From: Paeniglutamicibacter sulfureus | GTDB taxonomy: Bacteria; Actinomycetota; Actinomycetes; Actinomycetales; Micrococcaceae | NCBI RefSeq assembly: GCF_039535115.1 | Contig: NZ_BAAAWO010000001.1 | Location: 744,001 to 808,000 of the forward strand | DNA length: 64,000 nucleotides | Direction of reading: 5' to 3' | Part shown: in pieces, positions 46,980 to 55,458 of the stretch | Position numbering within the stretch: the stretch's first letter is position 1 | Layout of the letters: every line of letters begins with the position of its first letter | Program-made: the position numbers and the translations under genes | The notes under the pieces: generated by a model | Databases searched by the model: none | Seen by the model: only the letters and a program-made list of their open reading frames with translations | Told to the model about the DNA's origin: nothing

Positions 46980-48632
46980 GTGGCTGATTACAAACAAATC
47001 ATGGCCCTGCTGGTGCAGGGCAATTCGTATCGGCAGGTCCAAGCGCGAGCCGGTTGCTCGCATCGAACGATCTCCAAGGCCCGCCAGGTCCTTGACGACC
47101 AGAAACTGACCACCCTTGATCAGGTCGGTGCGCTTAGCGATGAGGACCTTGACCGGCTTTTCAGCGATGGCCGCAAGAACGTGTCCAGCGAGTTCGTTCC
47201 CGTCAACATCGATGCCGTGGTGAAGGCCCGGATCGGCCGGAAAAAGCCACCGTTAAAGGTCATGTGGGCCCGCTACCTGGACACCCCGCACACGGGCTCC
47301 GCCCGGTTTTACGGGTATGAACGGTTCTGCCAGATCGTTGCCGAGCACGTGAAGGCCAACGACCTGACCAGCCCGCTTACGCACGAACCCGGACGCACGA
47401 TGCAGGTCGACTGGGCCGGGACCAAGATGCAGCTGACCGACCCCATCACCCGGGAAACCACGAAGGTCTCGGTCTTCGTGGCGTCGTTGCCGTATTCGGG
47501 CATGATCTTCGCGTACGGGTCCCTGGACGAGAAGCTTCCAGCGTGGTGCCAGATGCACCGCAGGGCCTTTGAATATTTTCAAGGCGTGACCCAACTGGTC
47601 ATTCCCGACAATGCCTCGACCGCCTCGAACCAGATCAGCCGCTATGAAAAGGCCCGGGACGTGAACCAGTCCTATGAGGCTTTCCTGGAGTATTACCAGA
47701 GCGCGGCAGTCCCGACCGGATCCTACAAGCCGCAAGAGAAAGGCCACGTCGAGGCCGGGGTGAAGATCGTGACGAACTGGATCATCCACTATCTTGCCGA
47801 CCGGCGCTTCACGACCCTGGATGAGCTCAATGAGGCCGTGGCCGAACAGATGGACATGATCAACGAACGGACGCCCTTCCGCGGTGAGCCCCGCTCCCGG
47901 CGTGAGTGGTTCGAGGAAGCCGAGCGCCCCGAGTTGATCGGCCTCCCGGATGAGCCGTGGCGGGAAGTTCAGTGGCGCAAGGCGAAGGTCTCGCGGGACT
48001 GGCACGTGCAGGTCGACACGATCAAATACTCGGTTCCGCACCAGCACGCCGGGCAGACCCTGGACGTGCGGGTGGTCGGTGAGCAGGTCACGATCCTTGC
48101 CGGCGGGGCAGTGATCGCTTCGCACCAGCGTGGGGCGCGGCGTCATTCCTACGTCACCGACGCCGACCATGCGCCGCACGGGTATGAGGACACCTCACTG
48201 CTATGGACCCGGGCCTATTTCATCCGGCAAGCGACCAAGGTCGGCCCCTACACGGTCCAGGCTTTGACCCGGTTGCTGGAGCGGAAGAAGATCGAAGCCC
48301 AGGGCTACCGGTCGTGCTTGAACATCCTCGAGCTGGGGAAAGGCAACAACCGCAGCCTGTTGGAACAGGCCTGCCACGACCTCTGCGTGCACGACGCGAG
48401 GAACCCGATCAGCTATACCGCGGTCAAGCATCGCATCGCCGTCCTGCGTGCGGACCATGCCGGGCGTCCTGCAACTCTCGCTCCTGGCCCGGGGCCGTCC
48501 GCTGCGACGGGGAGAACGGTGGGCGTCCGGGATACCAGCCGTGCCCACCTGGACGGGATCTCGCAGTTCAGTCTCGAGGCGCTGACCAACGCAAGCCTGA
48601 CCGAGCCGACGACGGGGGAAGGCCGTGCTTGA
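46980..48632 (+). CDS. istA: IS21-family transposase IstA
   Basis: 550-residue DDE transposase. The N-terminal HTH (LVQGNSYRQVQARAGCSHRT) is followed by the catalytic residues Asp in MQVDWAGTKM, Asp in VIPDNASTA and Glu in EKGHVEAGVK, then the C-terminal barrel (YSVPHQHAGQTLDVRVVGEQ). The GTG at 46980, behind AAGGAAA, gives the canonical VADYKQIMALL start. istB overlaps its 3' end by eight bases. Confidence 0.93.
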   Translation: MADYKQIMALLVQGNSYRQVQARAGCSHRTISKARQVLDDQKLTTLDQVGALSDEDLDRLFSDGRKNVSSEFVPVNIDAVVKARIGRKKPPLKVMWARYLDTPHTGSARFYGYERFCQIVAEHVKANDLTSPLTHEPGRTMQVDWAGTKMQLTDPITRETTKVSVFVASLPYSGMIFAYGSLDEKLPAWCQMHRRAFEYFQGVTQLVIPDNASTASNQISRYEKARDVNQSYEAFLEYYQSAAVPTGSYKPQEKGHVEAGVKIVTNWIIHYLADRRFTTLDELNEAVAEQMDMINERTPFRGEPRSRREWFEEAERPELIGLPDEPWREVQWRKAKVSRDWHVQVDTIKYSVPHQHAGQTLDVRVVGEQVTILAGGAVIASHQRGARRHSYVTDADHAPHGYEDTSLLWTRAYFIRQATKVGPYTVQALTRLLERKKIEAQGYRSCLNILELGKGNNRSLLEQACHDLCVHDARNPISYTAVKHRIAVLRADHAGRPATLAPGPGPSAATGRTVGVRDTSRAHLDGISQFSLEALTNASLTEPTTGEGRA

Positions 48633-49398
48633 CCACCACCTGACGGAAGATGACATGGGGCTGTTTACCAGGTTGCGGATGACCGCGTTCGGCCAGGCTG
48701 TCATCGACATGGCCAACGATCCGGCCTATGACGAATGGACGTTCTCCCGCAAGGTCCGTCACGCCTTGGACCAGGAGACCACGGCCCGGGCCCAGCGTCG
48801 GGTGGTGAAACTGCTCAAGGAGTCGAAAACGCCCAACCCGGCCGCTTGCATTGAAGAGATCCACTATCTGCCCGATAGGACGCTGAACCGGGAGGTCGTG
48901 GCACGGCTCGCGTCGTGCCAGTGGATTGAGCAGACGACGAATCTGGTGATCCTCGGGAAATCAAGTGTCGGCAAATCGTATTTGGCCCAGGCCTTGGTCA
49001 ACGCGGCTTGCCGGCACGACCACACGGCACGCTACTTCCGGCTTGATGACCTGGCCAATAAGCTCGCGGTCTATCATCGGGCGGACTCCGAACGGCTGAA
49101 GTTCCTCGGAGACCTGCACGACTGCGATGTCCTGGTCCTGGATGATTTCCTGACCACGCCGATCAGCCCGGAGACTGCGAGCGAACTGCTCAATATCCTC
49201 GCAGGACGTGAACACCGGGGCGCCACGGTGGTGACGTCGCAGTTCGATCCCGAGGACTGGTACAAGTCGCTGCACGATGCGGTGATCGCCGAGTCAATCC
49301 TTAACCGCATTGTTTCCAGCAGTGAACTGATCCAGCTTGACGGGCCGAATATGCGCCGGCGCGCCCACGCCGATCAAGGAGCTGAGCCTGCAAGCTAA
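48625..49398 (+). CDS. istB: IS21-family helper ATPase IstB
   Basis: 257-residue DnaC-like AAA ATPase that activates IstA. Walker A ILGKSSVGKSYLAQ, Walker B DVLVLDDFLTTP and the C-terminal ESILNRIVSSSELI are characteristic. It starts with GTG inside the end of istA. Confidence 0.93.
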   Translation: MLDHHLTEDDMGLFTRLRMTAFGQAVIDMANDPAYDEWTFSRKVRHALDQETTARAQRRVVKLLKESKTPNPAACIEEIHYLPDRTLNREVVARLASCQWIEQTTNLVILGKSSVGKSYLAQALVNAACRHDHTARYFRLDDLANKLAVYHRADSERLKFLGDLHDCDVLVLDDFLTTPISPETASELLNILAGREHRGATVVTSQFDPEDWYKSLHDAVIAESILNRIVSSSELIQLDGPNMRRRAHADQGAEPAS

Positions 49399-49543
49399 AG
49401 CGGTGGGGTGCTGGTGCGAGGGTTCGGGCACTACCGGGTCCTCGCACCAGTGCTACCGGTTCGTTCCACAGGCGTTACCGAAAGCTCCGTCCATACAACA
49501 GTAGTAATGCAACGTTGTGGCGGCTGAATGGGAGGATTGTCTA

Positions 49544-50146
49544 ATGCTCTATCCTGTGCCAGACGTAATCGTAAACAACATTTCTAACTCATCAGCCCCG
49601 TGGTGGGGAGTCGCCCTAATTGCCGGTCTTGCTACGCTCGTAGGCGCATTCATGTCCTACCTATCAACACAGGCAAGTGACCAACGTAGGGCAAAGCGTG
49701 AGGATCAACATCGCTGGGCCACGGAGATTGGTACCCATTGCGTGGATTTCTTTCGAGCAGCAGACAAATCTGAAGCCATTCTGAGGAAGCTGAACATCAT
49801 GCCGGGTGACTTCGACATCCAGTTCAGAGACAAAGATGGCCAAAAAATTCGTCTTACCCGTACGCAAGCGGACGCGACGATCAAAGACGAGTTGAGTCAA
49901 CTAGGCGAAATTACCGACTACTTGTCGCTTATCGCACCGGATGAACTAGTTGGTGCCATCCGGTCTCACCACAAAAAGCTACTGAGCGCGAAAATTCGAA
50001 TGAGTAGCGATCCCAGCCAGGCATTAAAGGATCTTCGCTTCACACGTGGCGAAGCGGTTAACGCAATCAGAACAAAACTCGGTGTAGCGCCGTCTAAGTT
50101 GGTAGCGAAGAAGCCACGCAAAATTCTTTGGTTCCCGGTTGGATGA
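49544..50146 (+). CDS. WWG-family membrane-anchored protein, paralogue 2
   Basis: 200 residues. The single N-terminal helix carries APWWGVALIAGLATLVGAFM, then STQASDQRRAKRE and a soluble helical domain with a basic tail (KLVAKKPRKILW). It shares the plan W-W-G, helix, Ser-Asp-x-Arg-x-Ala-Lys-Arg with the proteins at 42720 and 50190. GGAGG lies eight bases before the ATG at 49544. The IS21 element ends about 45 bases upstream, so its original promoter may have been displaced. Confidence 0.75.
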   Translation: MLYPVPDVIVNNISNSSAPWWGVALIAGLATLVGAFMSYLSTQASDQRRAKREDQHRWATEIGTHCVDFFRAADKSEAILRKLNIMPGDFDIQFRDKDGQKIRLTRTQADATIKDELSQLGEITDYLSLIAPDELVGAIRSHHKKLLSAKIRMSSDPSQALKDLRFTRGEAVNAIRTKLGVAPSKLVAKKPRKILWFPVG

Positions 50147-50189
50147 ATAACAGCCCAACGCCCATACATCACCAAAGGTTGATATTTTG

Positions 50190-50831
50190 ATGATCGTTCC
50201 TACCATCTACACATCTCTGGCCTCAGCAGCTGCGGAAACTACCGCCACTGCTCCCTGGTGGGGCGTACCCATAATTGCAGGGGGCTTCCTGCTGATTGGT
50301 GCCAGCTTGGCATTTCTATCTACGCTTGCCAGCGACAAACGCAAGGCAAAACGAGACAAAGACGAACGCATCATGATCGATACCCGAACAGTCGGCTTGG
50401 AATATCTCGACGCTGCAACCGAACTCGCTAATGTAATTAGGACTCAGCAAGATCCAAGTAGGGCGCTAAAGCGAGATGAATATCTAAAGGCAATGCAAGC
50501 AAGTCTCATTAGAGTGAATGAAAAATGGCGCAAGTTCGAGCTGTTCGCGGATGAGAAGGCTCTTGAAACTGGAGGGAGGCTCGACGCTGCGTGTGTGCTG
50601 CTGTCAATTTCTGCATTTGGGAGCGAGATCCCACACGATCAGCTTCAAGACCTTGAGACTGCCAGGTACGCCTTCATTAACACACTTCGAAAGGCCAGCG
50701 GAGTTGGCGAGATCGCCTATGTATTCCCAGATGCCGCTACTAAGGAACGTCTTGAAGAGGGCATTACGGAAATAAAGAATGATTTCGGTGCAGATTTAGA
50801 AAAGAACTACGGTACACCTCGTGAAAAATAA
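50190..50831 (+). CDS. WWG-family membrane-anchored protein, paralogue 3
   Basis: 213 residues. N-terminal helix APWWGVPIIAGGFLLIGASL, then FLSTLASDKRKAKRDKDE and a helical cytoplasmic-side domain (LEYLDAATELANVIRTQQD, QDLETARYAFINTLRKAS). It is closest to paralogue 2 in the first 60 residues, while the C-terminal halves differ, so these may be variable effector or sensor parts on a common anchor. AAAGG precedes the start. It lies 43 bases after paralogue 2 and ends at a hairpin. Confidence 0.75.
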   Translation: MIVPTIYTSLASAAAETTATAPWWGVPIIAGGFLLIGASLAFLSTLASDKRKAKRDKDERIMIDTRTVGLEYLDAATELANVIRTQQDPSRALKRDEYLKAMQASLIRVNEKWRKFELFADEKALETGGRLDAACVLLSISAFGSEIPHDQLQDLETARYAFINTLRKASGVGEIAYVFPDAATKERLEEGITEIKNDFGADLEKNYGTPREK

Positions 50832-51130
50832 TGAGAGCGCCCGTCATAGGCGCTCTCATGAGCTGTGTTGCGTTCCAGCTCCCACTTTGATGAAGTAGCT
50901 GTTTTGTTTGTTGGAGTCGCTTTAGCGGCCTCCTGAGCGTCTTTGGCGATCTTGGCGGCATCCGCTTTCGCTTCAGCAACGATTCGATCAGCTTCTGCTG
51001 CTGCTTCAGATGCAACCGTCTTAGCCTTTTCGTCAGCCTCAGCCGCGGCCGTCTCAGCGATTTCCTTGTCCTTAGCCTGGGCAGCTTCTGTAGAGGCAAC
51101 GATCAAAGCAGTTGCCTGATCTAGAGACAC
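50807..51130 (-). pseudogene. Coiled-coil phage-type protein, 3' part (split by insertion sequences)
   Basis: About 107 codons of an Ala/Glu/Lys-rich coiled coil (AQAKDKEIAETAAAEADEKA, AEADRIVAEAKADAAKIAKD). Joined across the two insertion sequences at the GACAC duplication, it continues the frame of the 5' part at 53894-54118 exactly (EEAK then VSLDQATA). It looks like a phage structural or tail-associated coiled-coil protein. The 3' end runs through the hairpin at 50831-50859. Confidence 0.7.
50825..50859 (-). terminator. Hairpin terminator at the end of the phage-type block
   Basis: ATGAGAGCGCC (50831-50841) and GGCGCTCTCAT (50849-50859) pair perfectly. On the minus strand the stem is followed by TATTTTTC, so it acts mainly for the leftward phage-type genes and secondarily for paralogue 3 reading rightwards. 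Confidence 0.8.
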
Positions 51131-52509
51131 CCGCCTTGCCTCATGTCAATATGCTCGCGAAATAATCCCGCATGCCTCAACTAATTTGCTCGCCAAATAG
51201 GGCATCCCCGGACTGCGCGCGCATCTTGGCCCGGTTGATGAGATGGTTCTGGATGGCATTGATGCGGCGAGTGATGGCCGCCGGATTCAGGTCCCCGTGG
51301 ATGCCCGCCAGGGCCTTGGCATGTTCCGGGTCCATGGCCTCCAGATCCATGATGCGCTGGTACGCGGTCCGCGGCCGGTCATAAGTCCGCTTCCTGCGAC
51401 CCGAACGTGCGGTGCCGTAGCCGTTGGCCTTGACCATCGGCAGCAGGTGGTTCTTGCGCTGGTTCACCAGCGCCCAGAGCTCATTGAGCAGGGCCATCTC
51501 CTCCGGACCCTCGTAGCGGAACCTGAAGGCATGGCGACGGACCCAATCCCGATTTCGCTGCTCGACATGCGCATTGTCGTTATGCTTATACGCCCGCGCC
51601 CTAGTCAGATCAATGTTTCGTTCCTGCGCCCACTCGATGAGCTGGGTGTTGATGAATTCACCGCCATTGTCGAAATCCAGGGCCCGCATCGGGTAGGGCA
51701 GGGACCGGACCAGCAGGTCGACCCCGGCCACGACATGGCTGTGCGCACGGTTTTTCACACACGTGTTCACGGTCCACCCGGTGAACACATCTGTCAGGGT
51801 GATCGAATACAGGAACTCGCCCTTGAGGCTGTGTCCGCAGTGGGCGACGGTGTCGATCTCGAAGAACCCCGGTTCCTGCTCCATGGGCGTGCCCGACCAC
51901 CGCACCGGGATCTCCGAACGCAGCATCGCCCCGGGCTTGGTCGAGGACAGTGCCGAGGGGTATCGAGCGGCGCGCAACGGCTTCAGATACCGATCCATCG
52001 TGGAGGCCGACATGGATAGCAGCTCGTCCCTGACCTCGTCGGTCAGCAGTCCCGCCACTGTCCCGAGTTCGTCGAAGCGTTCCAAACGCTCGAGCTCGTC
52101 GGCCATGATCGGAGCCAAGTATTTCCCGCAGGGCTCTCCGGAAAGCGTCCAGATTCGTTCCAGGAGCTTGAGGGCCGCCGGCCCGTACTTGCGGGGCCTG
52201 CGCCGCGGCAGGGGCTTCGGAATCCCGCGTGCGGGCTTACGCAGTTCCGTGGCCAGACGCCGGCGGGCGTTGGCCCTTGACCAGCCGGTCGATGCGCACA
52301 GGTAGTCGAGCATCACGCCCTTCTGTCCCTTGGTCCCTTTCGCATACTCGGCGGCGAAGCCGCTGACGAGCTCTCGCCGGGTGTGCATCGATATCCCCTG
52401 TTTCATCTCCCCAGCACAGCCTGCTGCCCGCCCTGGTGGCCAGAGTTTCGCGAGCATTCTTAAATGAGGCACGCACCTCATTTCGCGAGCATTACTAGTG
52501 AGTCAACGC
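51131..52509 (-). mobile_element. Insertion sequence, ISNCY/IS1202-like, copy 1
   Basis: 1379 bp flanked by GACAC (51126-51130 and 52510-52514). Each end carries two copies of a TGCCTCA-N(6-7)-TGCTCGCGAAA-like motif, in inverted orientation at the two ends, so the transposase probably binds paired sites. One transposase gene. The sequence is identical to copy 2. Confidence 0.85.
51177..52388 (-). CDS. DDE transposase, copy 1
   Basis: 403 residues. N-terminal helix-turn-helix (RRELVSGFAAEYAKGTKGQK, YLCASTGWSRANARRRLA), a CGKYLAPIMADELERLERF segment typical of the ISNCY/IS1202 group, and the rve core with Asp in FFEIDTVAHCG, Asp in ALDFDNGGEF and Glu in NAHVEQRNRD. The ATG at 52386-52388 follows AGGGG; the open frame extends further but without a ribosome site. 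Family placement is by recall of motifs. Confidence 0.88.
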   Translation of the reverse strand: MHTRRELVSGFAAEYAKGTKGQKGVMLDYLCASTGWSRANARRRLATELRKPARGIPKPLPRRRPRKYGPAALKLLERIWTLSGEPCGKYLAPIMADELERLERFDELGTVAGLLTDEVRDELLSMSASTMDRYLKPLRAARYPSALSSTKPGAMLRSEIPVRWSGTPMEQEPGFFEIDTVAHCGHSLKGEFLYSITLTDVFTGWTVNTCVKNRAHSHVVAGVDLLVRSLPYPMRALDFDNGGEFINTQLIEWAQERNIDLTRARAYKHNDNAHVEQRNRDWVRRHAFRFRYEGPEEMALLNELWALVNQRKNHLLPMVKANGYGTARSGRRKRTYDRPRTAYQRIMDLEAMDPEHAKALAGIHGDLNPAAITRRINAIQNHLINRAKMRAQSGDALFGEQIS

Positions 52510-52514
52510 GACAC

Positions 52515-53893
52515 CCGCCTTGCCTCATGTCAATATGCTCGCGAAATAATCCCGCATGCCTCAACTAATTTGCTCGCCAAATAGGGCATCCCCGGACTGC
52601 GCGCGCATCTTGGCCCGGTTGATGAGATGGTTCTGGATGGCATTGATGCGGCGAGTGATGGCCGCCGGATTCAGGTCCCCGTGGATGCCCGCCAGGGCCT
52701 TGGCATGTTCCGGGTCCATGGCCTCCAGATCCATGATGCGCTGGTACGCGGTCCGCGGCCGGTCATAAGTCCGCTTCCTGCGACCCGAACGTGCGGTGCC
52801 GTAGCCGTTGGCCTTGACCATCGGCAGCAGGTGGTTCTTGCGCTGGTTCACCAGCGCCCAGAGCTCATTGAGCAGGGCCATCTCCTCCGGACCCTCGTAG
52901 CGGAACCTGAAGGCATGGCGACGGACCCAATCCCGATTTCGCTGCTCGACATGCGCATTGTCGTTATGCTTATACGCCCGCGCCCTAGTCAGATCAATGT
53001 TTCGTTCCTGCGCCCACTCGATGAGCTGGGTGTTGATGAATTCACCGCCATTGTCGAAATCCAGGGCCCGCATCGGGTAGGGCAGGGACCGGACCAGCAG
53101 GTCGACCCCGGCCACGACATGGCTGTGCGCACGGTTTTTCACACACGTGTTCACGGTCCACCCGGTGAACACATCTGTCAGGGTGATCGAATACAGGAAC
53201 TCGCCCTTGAGGCTGTGTCCGCAGTGGGCGACGGTGTCGATCTCGAAGAACCCCGGTTCCTGCTCCATGGGCGTGCCCGACCACCGCACCGGGATCTCCG
53301 AACGCAGCATCGCCCCGGGCTTGGTCGAGGACAGTGCCGAGGGGTATCGAGCGGCGCGCAACGGCTTCAGATACCGATCCATCGTGGAGGCCGACATGGA
53401 TAGCAGCTCGTCCCTGACCTCGTCGGTCAGCAGTCCCGCCACTGTCCCGAGTTCGTCGAAGCGTTCCAAACGCTCGAGCTCGTCGGCCATGATCGGAGCC
53501 AAGTATTTCCCGCAGGGCTCTCCGGAAAGCGTCCAGATTCGTTCCAGGAGCTTGAGGGCCGCCGGCCCGTACTTGCGGGGCCTGCGCCGCGGCAGGGGCT
53601 TCGGAATCCCGCGTGCGGGCTTACGCAGTTCCGTGGCCAGACGCCGGCGGGCGTTGGCCCTTGACCAGCCGGTCGATGCGCACAGGTAGTCGAGCATCAC
53701 GCCCTTCTGTCCCTTGGTCCCTTTCGCATACTCGGCGGCGAAGCCGCTGACGAGCTCTCGCCGGGTGTGCATCGATATCCCCTGTTTCATCTCCCCAGCA
53801 CAGCCTGCTGCCCGCCCTGGTGGCCAGAGTTTCGCGAGCATTCTTAAATGAGGCACGCACCTCATTTCGCGAGCATTACTAGTGAGTCAACGC
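52515..53893 (-). mobile_element. Insertion sequence, ISNCY/IS1202-like, copy 2 (tandem)
   Basis: 1379 bp in the same orientation as copy 1, separated from it only by GACAC (52510-52514) and followed by GACAC (53894-53898). The array therefore reads GACAC-IS-GACAC-IS-GACAC with a period of 1384 bp. The original single target site lies in the coiled-coil gene. Confidence 0.85.
52561..53772 (-). CDS. DDE transposase, copy 2
   Basis: Identical in every residue to the copy at 51177-52388, with the same ribosome site and start at 53770-53772. The complete identity means the duplication is recent or that the two copies are kept the same by recombination. Confidence 0.88.
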   Translation of the reverse strand: MHTRRELVSGFAAEYAKGTKGQKGVMLDYLCASTGWSRANARRRLATELRKPARGIPKPLPRRRPRKYGPAALKLLERIWTLSGEPCGKYLAPIMADELERLERFDELGTVAGLLTDEVRDELLSMSASTMDRYLKPLRAARYPSALSSTKPGAMLRSEIPVRWSGTPMEQEPGFFEIDTVAHCGHSLKGEFLYSITLTDVFTGWTVNTCVKNRAHSHVVAGVDLLVRSLPYPMRALDFDNGGEFINTQLIEWAQERNIDLTRARAYKHNDNAHVEQRNRDWVRRHAFRFRYEGPEEMALLNELWALVNQRKNHLLPMVKANGYGTARSGRRKRTYDRPRTAYQRIMDLEAMDPEHAKALAGIHGDLNPAAITRRINAIQNHLINRAKMRAQSGDALFGEQIS

Positions 53894-54118
53894 GACACCT
53901 TGGCTTCTTCTACCATCTCGGCTACTGTGACCTTAGCCTCATCGATGATCGCCTCAGCTTTTGCTTCAGCTGCGGCAGTTCCGGCGTTCGCTACTTTTTC
54001 AACTGCTGCCGTCACTGATGGATCTTCAACGACTCCGAGACGAATCAATCGTTTCCTTTGAAGCCTCTAGGCACTCGCCCTTCTTGTAGAGCACGCCGTT
54101 GTACTTGACCTCGCTCAC
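53894..54118 (-). pseudogene. Coiled-coil phage-type protein, 5' part with frameshift
   Basis: A GTG at 54116-54118 behind AGGA opens VSEVKYNGVLYKKGECLEAS and then hits a stop at 54026-54028 after 30 residues. In the next frame the sequence continues sensibly as RLIRLGVVEDPSVTAAVEKV and an alanine-rich coil to EEAK at the insertion point. The start module (short beta strand plus RLIRLGVV) is common in small phage head-tail proteins. So the gene carries a one-base shift near 54065 as well as the two insertion sequences. Confidence 0.6.
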
Positions 54119-54147
54119 TACTGTTCCTGTTGCTGTATCGGATATGG

Positions 54148-54390
54148 CTATACCTCCAGAACCGTTACGTTGAAAATGTTTTCAGCTGTAGCCACTGAGC
54201 TGAGAGTGACGGTAATCGTTGCGTCAGCTTCAACAACGTTGTCTACAAACTGATCCTGGTTGCCGGCTGGCATGATGCCAAGGATGTGAGCCCCGGTCCT
54301 AACCGTGGCAGTTCCAATCAGAGCAGCGGCTGCCACTGTGACCGTAACTGCCTTCAGGTTGGTGGGAGCTACTGCCCCACCGTGTTCTTG
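54148..54390 (-). pseudogene. Phage head-fibre-like protein, 5'-truncated remnant
   Basis: The readable frame gives GGAVAPTNLKAVTVTVAAAA, then LIGTATVRTGAHILGIMPAG and ITVTLSSVATAENIFNVTVL to a stop at 54148-54150. Beta-rich, Ala/Thr/Val-heavy composition resembles small head-fibre or decoration proteins of actinophages. Upstream in the same frame is a stop (near 54402) with no start codon between, so it is truncated or shifted. Confidence 0.5.
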
Positions 54391-54417
54391 ATCTTGCTAA
54401 TACCACTGCGCATCAGA

Positions 54418-54734
54418 CTAGGCTCCAGTCGCGAACGCGTCCTTGAGTAGGTACCGAGCGTCGTCCATTAGCATTTCGTAGTTGTAGCGACCAGTAACCA
54501 CGATCTTTGTGTGCTCAGGATCGTTTAGGTATTCCTTGGTCGTTTTGAGATCATCCTTAAGTACGAACTTGTAGCCACCGTTTAGCTGCTTGCGACCTGG
54601 TTTAGACGTTACGAAGCCGAACAGAACGTGTTGCCCCAGATGTTCTGAATGTCGTCGTCGAGGCCTTCAGCTGCGAAGTTTGCACGTGCCTGGCCAATGT
54701 AGATGTTCATGATGCCGAACGGCCTCTTGCTCAT
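54418..54734 (-). pseudogene. Phage-type gene with one-base frameshift
   Basis: ATG at 54732-54734 overlaps the stop of the terminase gene (ATGA). The first 39 codons give MSKRPFGIMNIYIGQARANF and LDDDIQNIWGNTF before a stop; one base earlier the other frame continues FGFVTSKPGRKQLNGGYKFV to TGRYNYEMLMDDARYLLKDA and a stop at 54418-54420. A single-base loss near 54627 explains this. Function unknown. Confidence 0.6.
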
Positions 54735-55207
54735 TTGTGGTCAATCTGTTGCTGGTCTTTCCACTTGGCGTTGTTCTTCAGCCAGAAAATGGAAGGGGTA
54801 GAGGGCGCTGCACCAGAGAGCATCCGCTCTTCCACTTGCATGTTGATGCGGGCCTTAGCGAGCTTTATAGCGTCGGAAAACCGTTGGCCAGTCTCGTCGA
54901 AGTCATCAGCCTTCTCATCGTGCATACCTGACTCGTAGTCGAGCAGCGTATCGCGGCTTGTTTTCAGATGATAGGCAAGGCCCATGATGGTGTACGGACG
55001 CTGGTCAGTCATGACTTCACGAGTAGTCCAGTTGGTTGAGCCGTCGGCCTTGACACCATCTTCAACTCGACGCATTTCCGAGTGAGGGTCTTGCTTGTTG
55101 AAGTAGGACTCAATCTGCGCGTTGAGTTCGGCAACAGACTCAAACTTGAGCGGTCGTCCGCCTTTGTTCTTTTCTTCTGGAGTTTCAGGTGTTTGAGCGT
55201 CTGCCAT
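54731..55207 (-). CDS. Phage terminase small subunit, P22 gp3-like
   Basis: 158 residues. The start KNKGGRPLKFESVAELNAQI, the central PYTIMGLAYHLKTSRDTLLDYE HTH-like stretch and the C-terminal SIFWLKNNAKWKDQQQ are the signature of DNA-packaging small subunits that recognise the pac site. No large subunit, portal or capsid gene is in the window. It is first in a leftward block of four phage-type genes, of which it is the only intact one. Upstream spacing of 250 bases to a divergent gene leaves room for a promoter. Confidence 0.85.
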   Translation of the reverse strand: MADAQTPETPEEKNKGGRPLKFESVAELNAQIESYFNKQDPHSEMRRVEDGVKADGSTNWTTREVMTDQRPYTIMGLAYHLKTSRDTLLDYESGMHDEKADDFDETGQRFSDAIKLAKARINMQVEERMLSGAAPSTPSIFWLKNNAKWKDQQQIDHK

Positions 55208-55458
55208 ATGTGCACCTATTTATGCACAAACCTCCGAATATTGAAAGGGCCAGCGGCTACAATCTCTCCCCGAACAGGCTGGTGCTTATCAGTGTGTTTC
55301 TCACTTTGTAGCATCCTTACCCTGCCCGTCAAAGTACAAGTGGTGTTTTCGGAGACTCCCTTTGACGTGTTGGCTGTTTCCGAAACTTGGCTAATCGGCA
55401 ATAAGACCATATTGTCCAGAGAGCGAACAAAATACTTGCCGAGAGAGTTGAACAGCGC
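55208..55458. other. Divergent intergenic region
   Basis: About 250 AT-rich bases between the leftward phage-type block and the rightward membrane-protein genes. No palindrome or repeat was recognised; promoters in both directions are expected. Confidence 0.4.

Larger units (their letters stand above)
46834..49499 (+). mobile_element. IS21-family insertion sequence
   Basis: Imperfect inverted ends: GGAGCTTTCGGTAGCGCATG (from 46845) continuing to 46882 matches the complement of 49451-49488 at 36 of 38 positions. The outermost bases GTTGT and ACAAC extend it to about 46834-49499. Inside the left end the CGGTAGC motif is repeated (46853, 46874, 46891), as in multi-site IS21 ends. No clear target duplication was found. 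It carries istA and istB. Confidence 0.85.

Noticed and set aside
46834..49499. Target-site duplication for the first IS21 element
   Set aside because: Flanks ACCGGACA and AGTAGTAA show no convincing match, so none is claimed.
42720..50831. WWG proteins as phage holins
   Set aside because: They have one N-terminal helix and about 150 residues of soluble domain each, larger than usual holins, and three related copies without an endolysin gene.
51131..53893. CRISPR or other short-repeat array
   Set aside because: The repeated unit is a 1384-bp insertion-sequence period. No short regularly spaced repeats with variable spacers were seen anywhere in the window.
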